Source of the DNA: Rhodococcoides fascians A44A
Lineage (GTDB): Bacteria > Actinomycetota > Actinomycetes > Mycobacteriales > Mycobacteriaceae
NCBI RefSeq assembly: GCF_000760735.1
Contig: NZ_JMEX01000005.1
Coordinates: 1,270,592-1,334,591, forward strand
Reading direction: 5' to 3'
DNA length: 64,000 nucleotides
The translations under genes were made by a program, and so were the position numbers. The notes below the pieces were generated by a model. The model was not told where the DNA came from, did no database searches, and worked only from the letters and a program-made list of their open reading frames with translations. This document shows positions 54,147 through 62,075 of this stretch, one piece after another. Each line of letters begins with the position of its first letter. Position 1 is the first letter of the stretch.

Positions 54147-55187
54147 ATGAGAGCGCTCCAATACCGACGTGTGGGTCAAGCACCTGAGCTGGTCGACATT
54201 CCCGACCCAGTGCCCGGCCCGGGCCAGGTCCTGCTCGACATCACTGCAGCAGGGGCCTGTCACTCGGACGCGTTCATCATGGGTCTGGGAGAAGATCAGT
54301 ACACGTTCGGGCTTCCTCTCACTCTCGGCCATGAGGGCGCGGGCCGGGTTGCGGCAGTCGGCGATGGTGTCACGGACTGCCCGGTCGGAATGGACGTCAT
54401 CGTGTACGGACCGTGGGGATGCGGTCGATGCCGACAGTGCGCCCGAGGGATGGAGAACTATTGCGGGAGGGCTGGCGAACTCGGCATCTTTCCACCTGGT
54501 CTGGGTTCGCCGGGAGCTATGGCCGACAAGATGCTCGTAGATTCGCCACGGCATCTCATCCCGATCGGGGACCTCGACCCCGTCGCGACCGTTCCGTTGA
54601 CCGACGCAGGCTTGACTCCGTATCACGCGATCAAGCGGTCGTTGCCGAAGGTTCGGATCGGTAGCACCGTTGTCGTCATCGGGGTAGGTGGACTGGGCCA
54701 TACTGCAATTCAACTTCTGCGGCACATGACACCGGCACGGATAGTGGCAGTGGATGTGTCTCCGGACAAGCTGCGGCTAGCCGAGAAGGTGGGCGCACAC
54801 GAGACGATTCTGTCCGATGCCGATTCTGCGCAGAAGATCCGTAAGATCACAGGATCCGGGGGCGCTGCAGCAGTGTTCGACTTCGTCGGCTACCAGAACA
54901 CACTCGATCTGTCGATGGCGGTTGCAGGAACCGAATCGGACGTGTCCATCGTGGGGTTGGGCGATGGACACGCAGCCGCCGAGGTCGGATTCTTCCGCGG
55001 CGCCTACGAAACCAATGTCTCCGTCCCGTACTGGGGCGGCCGAGACGAACTGTTCGAACTCGTCGACCTTGCGAAAGAAGGAATTCTCCGGATCGATATC
55101 GAGGAATTCGCGCTCGACGACGCAGCCCAGGCCTACCGTCGGCTCGCCGAGGGCACTCTGACCGGCCGTGCCGTCGTGGTCCCATGA
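54147..55187 (+). CDS. zinc-dependent alcohol dehydrogenase
   Basis: A 346-residue medium-chain dehydrogenase. The catalytic zinc ligands are Cys38 (ACHSD) and His62/Glu63 (GHEGAG). The structural zinc site is CGRCRQCARGMENYC (Cys92, 95, 98, 106). The NAD site is VVIGVGGLGHTAIQLL. Start ATG 54147. Divergent from a universal stress gene with DosR-like boxes between, it probably helps dispose of reducing equivalents under low oxygen. It is the intact counterpart to the broken dehydrogenase at 44638. Confidence 0.9.
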   Translation: MRALQYRRVGQAPELVDIPDPVPGPGQVLLDITAAGACHSDAFIMGLGEDQYTFGLPLTLGHEGAGRVAAVGDGVTDCPVGMDVIVYGPWGCGRCRQCARGMENYCGRAGELGIFPPGLGSPGAMADKMLVDSPRHLIPIGDLDPVATVPLTDAGLTPYHAIKRSLPKVRIGSTVVVIGVGGLGHTAIQLLRHMTPARIVAVDVSPDKLRLAEKVGAHETILSDADSAQKIRKITGSGGAAAVFDFVGYQNTLDLSMAVAGTESDVSIVGLGDGHAAAEVGFFRGAYETNVSVPYWGGRDELFELVDLAKEGILRIDIEEFALDDAAQAYRRLAEGTLTGRAVVVP

Positions 55188-55217
55188 ACCAGCTCTCGGG
55201 TTCGATTGACAGGGCGA

Positions 55218-55808
55218 TCAGGCTCCTCGCAGTGCCGCGACGATGCCGGCGGGACACCCCGGAGCCGAACCTTCAAGAGGAGGCGTGATAGTCGTGGCGT
55301 CGACGCCTGCTCTGGTCAGGACCCACGAAACAACCGAGTTCGAGTTCCACATGTCACCGGTCCCCAGTTCGTCTCGGCCCCATGTCGATGTCGGTACCTC
55401 CGACACCACGCGGTGTGCGCGCACGCATTGTTCCTCGTCGACCGTCAATCGCCGGGGACTCTGCACTGATTCGGATTTGTCTGCGATAGTTCCGCTTTCC
55501 CAGCGATGGATCTCGTAGCGGAACCACGATGATTGCCCCAGCATGCGCAGTCCGACCGGTCCCGTTGCGACTACACCCCGGCCGAGTTTCGATCGCGGCC
55601 GGACGGGGGTCATCTCGATGACATAGCTTGTCGTCGGTAGGTGCACGACGAGTGCCGAGTGATATAGATCGTGCGGAGAACGGTGCTCGATTCGAGCGTT
55701 GATCCACTCGAAAATGCGGCCGTTCCATCGAACGGAGTGTCCGCCCGCTCCGAGCGGGAGCCAAAACAGGTCGATGTACGCAGAGTCGACTTGCAAGCTC
55801 GGTGTCAT
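55218..55808 (-). CDS. uncharacterised 196-residue protein
   Basis: It starts MTPSLQVDSAYIDLFWLPLG at ATG 55808, overlapping the stop of the upstream DUF1003 gene by 4 bp (ATGA). Visible conserved-looking elements are LYHSALVVHLPTTSYVIEMT (His then hydrophobic strand, about residues 50-69) and MWNSNSVVSWVLTRAGVD (about 152-170). The order His, then N-x-x-S/V-x-W helix, is reminiscent of permuted papain-like (NlpC/LRAT/YiiX) folds, but Ser stands where the catalytic Cys would be. No function is assigned. It is coupled to a DUF1003 membrane protein inside the DosR island. Confidence 0.6.
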   Translation of the reverse strand: MTPSLQVDSAYIDLFWLPLGAGGHSVRWNGRIFEWINARIEHRSPHDLYHSALVVHLPTTSYVIEMTPVRPRSKLGRGVVATGPVGLRMLGQSSWFRYEIHRWESGTIADKSESVQSPRRLTVDEEQCVRAHRVVSEVPTSTWGRDELGTGDMWNSNSVVSWVLTRAGVDATTITPPLEGSAPGCPAGIVAALRGA

Positions 55809-56266
55809 CCTCGGCTGTCGTCTGTCTGCGGTGACATCACCCCGAGCCGGGTTACCGCCGCGCGTGGTGATCTGGACGGGCATACGTGCTCGTGGATCTC
55901 TGATGCCAACCCCTCAACTGCTTCGGTCAGTGCAGTGTTCGCTTCGATCATCTCCCGCAAAGTCGCGGTGTTGGACAACGTGTGCACGGCAACCTCACTG
56001 CTTACCGAGTCTGCGCGTTTGGCAGAGATGAGCAATATGGCCCCTTGCAGGCCTGCGACCATGGACAGAAAGAGATTGAGGAGTATGAAGGGGTACGGGT
56101 CGAATCCGTCGTTGCCGTTGTACGCAGCCCACACACCCATCGTGGTGAGGAACGCAAAGACGAACGGCCAGGAACCCATGCCGTTCCGTACGTAGTCTGC
56201 GGCACGCTCTCCGGCGGTCAAATCATTTCCCGTTCGAACGCCGGGATGTGTTCTCCACCTGTTCAT
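55805..56266 (-). CDS. DUF1003 membrane protein
   Basis: A 153-residue protein: a short charged N-terminus, then DYVRNGMGSWPFVFAFLTTM and GFDPYPFILLNLFLSMVAGL, the two membrane helices and PYPFILLN motif of DUF1003, followed by a cytosolic helix (LREMIEANTALTEAVEGLAS). Start ATG 56266 has GGAGG 6 bp upstream. DUF1003 function is unknown. It is translationally coupled to the uncharacterised gene after it. Confidence 0.85.
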   Translation of the reverse strand: MNRWRTHPGVRTGNDLTAGERAADYVRNGMGSWPFVFAFLTTMGVWAAYNGNDGFDPYPFILLNLFLSMVAGLQGAILLISAKRADSVSSEVAVHTLSNTATLREMIEANTALTEAVEGLASEIHEHVCPSRSPRAAVTRLGVMSPQTDDSRG

Positions 56267-56333
56267 CTCGAACCTCCGCGGCATTGTATTCTCGGTCGCC
56301 GCAACACCCGCACACCATCGTGTGGCGTAGCCT

Positions 56334-56852
56334 TCACGTAACTGTTGCCGTAGGGGTCGAGGCGGCAAGTTGTGCACCGATCTTGCGGGCCCAGGCCTCG
56401 ACGTCGTCGCGTGCGCGGTCGTCGCCGTCGCTCGCGCGGATGAGCCGAACGACGAGCCGTTCGCGGACCGAGAGCGTCGACAGGTCGAGCTTTCCCCCGA
56501 ACACGCGGTGCTCCTCCGCCCAGGGTGCCTCGTCCCACGGTGAGTGTGGCTCGGAGGACCCGCGTGCGCCGATCGGGCCACTCGAAAACAACCAGACGGG
56601 TCTCGTCTCGAGTTCGGCCTGCTCGCGGGCGACCAGCTTGCGCGCGCTTCGTAACCATCGCCCCATGTAGACCGCGCTGCCGATGATCACGGCATCGTAT
56701 TCTGCGATGCTGTCGACGTCGGCGACATCACGCACATCGATGACAGTTTCCAGGTCGGGACGGGCAAGTGCCTTCGTCAGCGACAACGAGATCCATTGGG
56801 CGATCTGTCGAGTGGATCCATGGCGGCTCGCGGTGGCAATCAAAATACGCAT
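56334..56852 (-). CDS. flavodoxin-domain protein
   Basis: A 172-residue flavodoxin/HemG-like protein. The FMN phosphate loop is ATASRHGSTRQIA (about residues 6-18), then YDAVIIGSAVYMGRWLRSAR and PVWLFSSGPIG. It resembles the menaquinone-dependent protoporphyrinogen oxidase HemG family and the Rv-type flavodoxins of stressed actinobacteria. Start ATG 56852 is used; the longer frame lies antisense to the BON gene. It sits 71 bp downstream of the BON-domain gene on the same strand. Electron transfer in low oxygen is inferred from context. Confidence 0.82.
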   Translation of the reverse strand: MRILIATASRHGSTRQIAQWISLSLTKALARPDLETVIDVRDVADVDSIAEYDAVIIGSAVYMGRWLRSARKLVAREQAELETRPVWLFSSGPIGARGSSEPHSPWDEAPWAEEHRVFGGKLDLSTLSVRERLVVRLIRASDGDDRARDDVEAWARKIGAQLAASTPTATVT

Positions 56853-56923
56853 GTCGGTGTTCTGCTTTCTTCGAAAGGGTGTGCGAGGACGGACGGCTCC
56901 AGGCGCGACTCGAGCGGAGCGGT

Positions 56924-57589
56924 TCAACTGACCACACGAACGAGGTTTCGGACCGTTTCGACTCCGGCTGCGCGCCGCGCCGCGCGGCCGATTGCGTTGC
57001 ATTCGGCGACGGACCGAGCTGTTCCAGCGAGCACGACATGACCCGCGCCGTCGGCCGAGATCGAGATGCGGTGCATCTCGTCGGCCATGTCGTGCTCGAG
57101 CTCTGCTTCGATGTGACGACCGATGTGCTCCGCCGCTGCCGACGGACTCACCTCGATGGAGTTGCGCACCCGCCGTACACCGGGCACGGATGCGGCTGCG
57201 CGTTCTGCCGCAGCGGACTGAAAGTCCCATGCGACGACGCCACCGAGGAACACGCATCCGCGCGTGACGGTGGAGTGCACTGCACCGGGGGGGATTTCCT
57301 GGGCTTTGCCGAGCGCTACCGCCAGATTGTGCGCGATATCGGTATCGCTGACCGGAATACTGTCGTTCGAGATTCCGATGTCCTGTGCCACCGCAACCAC
57401 CCCCGGCACTCTCCACGTCGCGCGTTCGGCAATTCCGATCTGAGAGAAGTCCACAACGCTACCGGTCAGGGTGACACTGCCGTCGGCGACGGCGATCTCG
57501 ATGAGTGTTTTGTCCAGGCCGGTCGCCCACTTGAGTTCCAGCTGTATGCGATCCTCGAGCTCGGCGTCGCTCGTCCTTGTTGTGGTCAT
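56924..57589 (-). CDS. triple BON-domain protein
   Basis: A 221-residue protein made of three BON domains: about residues 8-75 (DRIQLELKWATGL, VTLTGSVVDFSQIGIAERAT), 80-150 (NLAVALGKAQEI, VFLGGVVAWDFQSAAAERAA) and 155-221 (HIEAELEHDMADE, VVLAGTARSVAECNAIGRAA). There is no signal peptide, so it is cytosolic. BON domains bind phospholipid or stabilise envelope complexes; a three-BON cytosolic form often travels with stress genes in actinobacteria. Its promoter, shared with 57747, contains GGTCC/GGACC repeats. Confidence 0.85.
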   Translation of the reverse strand: MTTTRTSDAELEDRIQLELKWATGLDKTLIEIAVADGSVTLTGSVVDFSQIGIAERATWRVPGVVAVAQDIGISNDSIPVSDTDIAHNLAVALGKAQEIPPGAVHSTVTRGCVFLGGVVAWDFQSAAAERAAASVPGVRRVRNSIEVSPSAAAEHIGRHIEAELEHDMADEMHRISISADGAGHVVLAGTARSVAECNAIGRAARRAAGVETVRNLVRVVS

Positions 57590-57630
57590 GGAGTCAGCAT
57601 CGAGCACCGACGTGCGGTCACACAGAGTCG

Positions 57631-57660
57631 TTGGTCCTCTTTCGGTCCTCTCGTCGGCCC
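57631..57660. promoter_or_regulatory. GGACC repeats in the BON/57747 divergent promoter
   Basis: On the minus strand this reads GGGCCGACGAGAGGACCGAA followed by AGAGGACC, giving two AGGACC half-sites and one GGGCC. It resembles the other DosR-like boxes in the island but with irregular spacing. Confidence 0.35.
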
Positions 57661-57746
57661 TGCATTCGAGAAGCTTTCGACCCTCGCCGCGGCCGCAGGC
57701 ACGGAGCAGTCTACGAGCTGTACGTATCGACTCGAGGGAGGCACAC

Positions 57747-58355
57747 GTGGATACTCGCGACACTGTTCGGCGCACGGGAGTCGAATTTCTGAAAGATGCT
57801 GCAGCCGAGACGCTTTTGCTGACGGGCGTCGCTGCTGTCGGCCTATCCCTGACCGTATCGGCCGCGGGAAGGACGGGCTGGGGTGCCATCGCGGGCGGAG
57901 CCGCAGTGGCTGCGCTGGTGTCGGCCGCCCTGACCTTCAGAGCGGGTCGGGGCCGTACCCGGGATGCGGTGAAGGCTGAGGAACCTGCGCAGGACGAGTC
58001 GATGACGAAGGGGGAGGGGAACGAACCTGGCCACCTCGACACCGACTCCATCACGCTGGCTTTACCCGACAGTGCGTCGGCTGTCGTATTTCCGGTCACC
58101 ACCGTGACCCGACGAGGTGTGGTGGTCACCGTGATCGTCGGGGAATACGGCCCATCCGGGGGCACAGCACCCGAGGGAAGCGGGCTGCGATCATCGGTAC
58201 TCGGCCGATGGCCACAAGCTCGGGTGTTCGAACGCCGATCGACCGGGGACAGTGGCGCCGATCCTCGTAACTACGAGGCGTTCTATGTCGAGTTACTCCA
58301 CGACGGCACCCGCCGCGACGTCGACCATCAGGAGGTGTTCGCACTCGCCCGGTGA
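57747..58355 (+). CDS. uncharacterised membrane-anchored protein
   Basis: A 202-residue GTG-started protein with GAGGGAGG 6 bp upstream. Residues about 15-65 hold two hydrophobic helices (ETLLLTGVAAVGLSLTVSAA, GAIAGGAAVAALVSAALTF). Residues about 70-100 are a charged linker. Residues about 100-200 are a soluble domain with strands ALPDSASAVVFPVTTVTRRG and NYEAFYVELLHDGTRRD. No family is recognised. It is divergent from the BON gene and shares its GGACC-containing promoter, so it may belong to the same stress group. Confidence 0.6.
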   Translation: MDTRDTVRRTGVEFLKDAAAETLLLTGVAAVGLSLTVSAAGRTGWGAIAGGAAVAALVSAALTFRAGRGRTRDAVKAEEPAQDESMTKGEGNEPGHLDTDSITLALPDSASAVVFPVTTVTRRGVVVTVIVGEYGPSGGTAPEGSGLRSSVLGRWPQARVFERRSTGDSGADPRNYEAFYVELLHDGTRRDVDHQEVFALAR

Positions 58356-58482
58356 TCGAGCACGGGATGCGTGCGGTGTTCGGTGACACTTTTCAGATCT
58401 GAAAGAGGGTAGCCGGACGGAATCATGCACCTGTTCCGGTAGCGTCACGGGAGGGGCGCTGATATTACTGACGAGGTGGACA

Positions 58483-59781
58483 GTGGCTGATGTTCACAGT
58501 CGCGATGCTGAACCGGCGGGAGACGTCGAAGTCATCGTGCTGCGCGCCGTCGATCGTCTGCCGTCGATGATCGGCTGTTGGGACCTCGATCTTCGTAACA
58601 TCTTCGCCAACCGCGTCTATACCGAATTCTTCGGAATCACTCCGGAAGAAATGCGTGGAATGCACATCGAGAACGTGCTCGGCTCGGCCGTCTACGCGCT
58701 GAACTTGCCGTACATCACCGGGGCCCTGGCCGGTGTGGTGCAGCAGTTCGAGCGAACGTTGATCGACGTCGCCGGCAACGAACGTACGACGCAAGCAACG
58801 TATGTCCCGGACTACGTCGACGGTGAAGTTCGCGGGTTCACCGCGCTGGTGGTCGATGTGAGTGGGCGCGTGAGAGCGGAGAGAGAACGCGACGAGGCAG
58901 TACGCATGTTTCGAATCTCGATGGAGAACGCCCCGATCGGTAAAGCGGTGGTAAATGTTGAGGGTCGATGGTTGCAAGTGAACAGAGCACTGTGCGAACT
59001 GACCGGATACAGTTCGGACGAGCTGTACGCCAGGTCTTTTCGAGACATCACGCATCCAGACGATCTCGCGTCCGCCGATGCAGACCTATCCGCTCTGGTC
59101 AGCGGCACGGCAGTGCAAGTCGCCTCCGAGAAGCGGTACATCCGTAAGGACGGAACGGTCATCTGGGTACAGCGCAATGCGACGATCGTTCGCGACACCG
59201 GAAGCGGAGACGTCATCATTGCGCAAATTCAGGACATCACAGCTCGAAAGGCTGCCGAGTGGAACTTGGCACGGCAAGCCGTCACCGACGAGCTCACCGG
59301 ACTGGGGAATCGCCGGCACTTGATGTCCGTGCTGAACGACGCCGCGGCGCAGACAGCGCAGGAGGGGTCGATCGGAATCCTCTACATCGATGTGGACGAC
59401 TTCAAGCTCATCAACGACACTCTCGGTCACACTGCGGGTGACCGCGTCCTGATCGAACTCGCACATCGTCTGCAGGACAACGTGCGTGCGTCGGACGTTG
59501 CGTGCAGAGTCGGCGGTGACGAGTTCGTCGTCGTGGTTCTCAGCGCGGACACCCACGACGACGTCGCGGCACTCGCTGAACGAGTCGACCAGCTTCTCCG
59601 TGGTGCCTACCATCTGCCATCCGGCGAAGTCGATGTCAGTGTCAGCGTCGGTTTCAGCTGGAGCGCCGAACCGGACAGCGATCGTCTGCTCAGCGACGCG
59701 GATCGGACGATGTACCGGCTCAAACGGTCACCCGAGAAGCGTTCGGGAGGCCCGAGGAACGAGATACCGGGCAGCCGGTAG
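58483..59781 (+). CDS. diguanylate cyclase with two PAS domains
   Basis: A 432-residue cytosolic protein: PAS-1 (about residues 20-130, MIGCWDLDLRNIFANRVYTE), PAS-2 (about 140-260, MENAPIGKAVVNVEGRWLQV, then WVQRNATIVRDTGSGD) and GGDEF (about 265-420). The active site is RVGGDEFVVVV, intact, and an RASD inhibitory site lies five residues before GGDEF, so product feedback by c-di-GMP is expected. Substrate-binding FKLINDTLGHTAGDRVL is present. Start GTG 58483. It makes c-di-GMP in response to an unknown PAS signal. Confidence 0.9.
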   Translation: MADVHSRDAEPAGDVEVIVLRAVDRLPSMIGCWDLDLRNIFANRVYTEFFGITPEEMRGMHIENVLGSAVYALNLPYITGALAGVVQQFERTLIDVAGNERTTQATYVPDYVDGEVRGFTALVVDVSGRVRAERERDEAVRMFRISMENAPIGKAVVNVEGRWLQVNRALCELTGYSSDELYARSFRDITHPDDLASADADLSALVSGTAVQVASEKRYIRKDGTVIWVQRNATIVRDTGSGDVIIAQIQDITARKAAEWNLARQAVTDELTGLGNRRHLMSVLNDAAAQTAQEGSIGILYIDVDDFKLINDTLGHTAGDRVLIELAHRLQDNVRASDVACRVGGDEFVVVVLSADTHDDVAALAERVDQLLRGAYHLPSGEVDVSVSVGFSWSAEPDSDRLLSDADRTMYRLKRSPEKRSGGPRNEIPGSR

Positions 59782-59886
59782 TGGACGAGTAACGAGACCT
59801 TCAATGTTTTCGCCTCCGACGTGCACCAGAGTTCTTCTTGTCGAACAAGTCGCCGGATGACCGGCTCAACTCGAAAGAAGAACACC

Positions 59887-60462
59887 ATGAGCGCAACTCC
59901 TCGTCCCGATCTTCAACTCTCGCATGCAGTGGTCACCGCCGACGTCACTGCGCCGCTCGACTTCGTCGATATCGAGCAGTGGCTCAAAACCCTTCCCACG
60001 CATGAGTATCAGCGCTGCGCACCCGGGGATCACAAGGCCGCCGGTTACACCGTCGACGACGACGGCACCCCGATGTCGATCAATGTCGAGATGATCGGCA
60101 CCGGTCTCGTCATCCAGCAGTACCGTTTTGAGGTCGCCAGCAGGCACTACTGCAAGATGGTCTCGATCTCCGACGTCTTCTCGGCAGCCGGATGGACCAC
60201 CACTCAGGTGATCTGGGAGCTCGGCATCGAACAACTCGACGGCGACAATCTGCGCTACATCAACACGGTCACCTCGCACCCCACCGAGGAATTCCTCGAG
60301 TTCATCACTTCGAGCGGACAGACCTTCGAAGACGCCGCAGCAGCGCGGCAGAAGGCGTCGGGGCAGCACTGCGAACTCGAGACCCCGCACTACGCCCAGA
60401 GCATCGCCAACTTCGCCAAGGCTCGTGCGGCTGAAGCCGTCGCGGCGGGCAACGCCGGGTAG
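59887..60462 (+). CDS. uncharacterised 191-residue protein
   Basis: ATG 59887 with GAAAGAAG 7 bp upstream. The product is soluble, begins MSATPRPDLQLSHAVVTADV, and has an alternating strand pattern (INVEMIGTGLVIQQYRFEVA, HYCKMVSISDVF, TTQVIWELGIEQLDGDNLRY) compatible with a START/SRPBCC-like half barrel, followed by a helical C-terminus rich in Ala. The coding bias is strong, so the gene is real, but I recognise no family. It stands alone between the diguanylate cyclase and a convergent hydrolase. Confidence 0.6.
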   Translation: MSATPRPDLQLSHAVVTADVTAPLDFVDIEQWLKTLPTHEYQRCAPGDHKAAGYTVDDDGTPMSINVEMIGTGLVIQQYRFEVASRHYCKMVSISDVFSAAGWTTTQVIWELGIEQLDGDNLRYINTVTSHPTEEFLEFITSSGQTFEDAAAARQKASGQHCELETPHYAQSIANFAKARAAEAVAAGNAG

Positions 60463-60487
60463 CACGCACATACGTCGACGGACCCGA

Positions 60488-61333
60488 TCATCTACGGATC
60501 CAATCGTCGACGGCCCTGCATACGTCGGCCGAGGACTCGATCGGCGCCAGGTGTCCGACGCCGTCGAGTGTGATCACGGCCGGTTCGCCCGGTAGCGATT
60601 GCCGAAGCCGGGTTGCTTGCTCCACCGGTATCCAGGGATCATCGGTGCCCCAACCGATTCGAGTCCGACAGCGAACTTCCGCCAGTTTGCGGACCAAGGG
60701 CTGGGTGTGGTCGGGGCGCAGGGCGGCGATCTGTCGGTAGAACCCGGGCTGTCCGACCTCCCCGAGCCAGGGCCCGGTCAGGGTGTCGAGCCACTCGGAA
60801 CTCAGCGGCCGCTGGGCAGCACCGGCGATGTATTCGCGCACGAGCGCAGCGTGCAATGGTGCGGGAAGCGCGCCGAACACGTCGGTGTGCTCGGCGACGA
60901 GCTTGAAGAATGGCGACCCCCAGGGGTCCAGTGTGACGATGTCCCACAGAAACAACGATGCATAGTCGACGCCATGCAGTACATGTGCACCGACTGCGAC
61001 CGCGCCGCCGATGTCGTGGGCGATGACATGCGGACGGTTCACTCCCCACAGTGACAGCAGCCGAGCCAATCTCGACATCTGGGTGTCGAGATCGACTGCC
61101 GCGTCCAGGGTTCCGGACCGGCCGTAGCCCGGCATGTCCCAGAGGTGAACCCGATGATCCCGGCTCAGGTGGTGGGCGACGCCTGCCCATACTGCTGCAG
61201 ACCACGGCGTCCCATGGCAGATGACCACATCGCCGACGGCTTCTGTCGGCGGTTCGAGCACGTACGTCGCGATCGAGACTCCATCCACGACGACTGTCTC
61301 GGGTTGCGGCAACGTGCCGTCAGGAGTTTCCAC
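60488..61333 (-). CDS. alpha/beta hydrolase, epoxide hydrolase/dehalogenase type
   Basis: A 281-residue hydrolase whose nucleophile is an aspartate: AHDIGGAVAVG with Asp107 at the elbow, as in haloalkane dehalogenases and epoxide hydrolases. The oxyanion motif is CHGTPW, followed by WDMPGYGRSG, and the C-terminal GWGTDDPWIP and GVGHLAPIESS hold the acid and His. Start GTG 61333 is preferred: it has AGGA upstream and overlaps the TetR stop by 14 bp, whereas the longer frame overlaps TetR by 98 bp. It is second in a TetR-hydrolase operon. Confidence 0.82.
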   Translation of the reverse strand: METPDGTLPQPETVVVDGVSIATYVLEPPTEAVGDVVICHGTPWSAAVWAGVAHHLSRDHRVHLWDMPGYGRSGTLDAAVDLDTQMSRLARLLSLWGVNRPHVIAHDIGGAVAVGAHVLHGVDYASLFLWDIVTLDPWGSPFFKLVAEHTDVFGALPAPLHAALVREYIAGAAQRPLSSEWLDTLTGPWLGEVGQPGFYRQIAALRPDHTQPLVRKLAEVRCRTRIGWGTDDPWIPVEQATRLRQSLPGEPAVITLDGVGHLAPIESSADVCRAVDDWIRR

Positions 61334-61967
61334 GGGTGTCCTGTTCTCGTCCGCCGAATACGCCCGCGCGTGCCGCTGCTGCTGTTGCTCGCACTGCTCG
61401 GTCGGCGTCTGCTGCATCGAGTGGCTTCGTGGTGGTCAGGAATTGGTAGTACAGCGGTGCCGACAGATATCGAACGACTTCGGCGGCGTCGGTGTCGGAA
61501 GGCAGGTCGCCACGTTCGACGGCGTCGGTCACTGCGGCCGCCCACTCCGACACTCGCGTTCGATAGAAATTCGCCAATGCCTGCTTGGTGTCCGCGTCGT
61601 GCGTCGAGGCGGCGATGAGCGCGGAGAAGAGTCTGCCGGTGCGGTGATCGGTCAGGGTTTTCACGACCAGGTCGGCGTTTGCCGACAGGTCGGCAGTGAA
61701 ATCGCCTGTCCGCGTTGCACTGACCGATCTAGCAGCCATGTCGTCGAGAAGGTCCGACACCAATGCTTGCGGAGATCCCCATCGTCGATACACCGTCGTC
61801 TTGCCTACCTTCGCGGCGTCGGCGACGGCGGGGAGCTCGACACCGGCGAACCCGTACTCGATCAGCGCATCCTCGGTGGCTGCGAGCACTGCGCGGCGCA
61901 CAAGGGCGGTGCGGCCGCCCGGGCGCGCTGTCGCGGTTGCGGGTTTGCCTTTCGTCGCAACGGTCAT
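61320..61967 (-). CDS. TetR/AcrR family regulator
   Basis: A 215-residue repressor. The HTH is RRAVLAATEDALIEYGFAGV then VADAAKVGKTTVYRRWGSPQ (about residues 25-70). A TetR_C-type helical domain follows. It is divergent from the aldo/keto reductase, with two near-identical 20-bp palindromes in the 108 bp between them, and is followed by an overlapping hydrolase gene. It should repress both directions. Confidence 0.88.
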   Translation of the reverse strand: MTVATKGKPATATARPGGRTALVRRAVLAATEDALIEYGFAGVELPAVADAAKVGKTTVYRRWGSPQALVSDLLDDMAARSVSATRTGDFTADLSANADLVVKTLTDHRTGRLFSALIAASTHDADTKQALANFYRTRVSEWAAAVTDAVERGDLPSDTDAAEVVRYLSAPLYYQFLTTTKPLDAADADRAVRATAAAARAGVFGGREQDTRGNS

Positions 61968-61997
61968 GGTGCCCGATCGTACGGCATTGCAGCCACT

Positions 61998-62017
61998 AAC
62001 GGTACTGCAGTTCCGTT
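61998..62017. promoter_or_regulatory. TetR operator copy 1
   Basis: AACGGTACTGCAGTTCCGTT, a near-perfect 20-bp palindrome around TGCA, in the divergent tetR/reductase promoter. Confidence 0.7.
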
Positions 62018-62042
62018 TTGTTGCGAACCGTTGTATGGTCTT

Positions 62043-62062
62043 AACGGAAATGCAGTCCCGTT
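62043..62062. promoter_or_regulatory. TetR operator copy 2
   Basis: AACGGAAATGCAGTCCCGTT, 17 of 20 positions the same as copy 1, placed 45 bp further and 13 bp before the reductase start, where binding would block it. Confidence 0.7.
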
Positions 62063-62075
62063 AGAAAGGTTCGAT

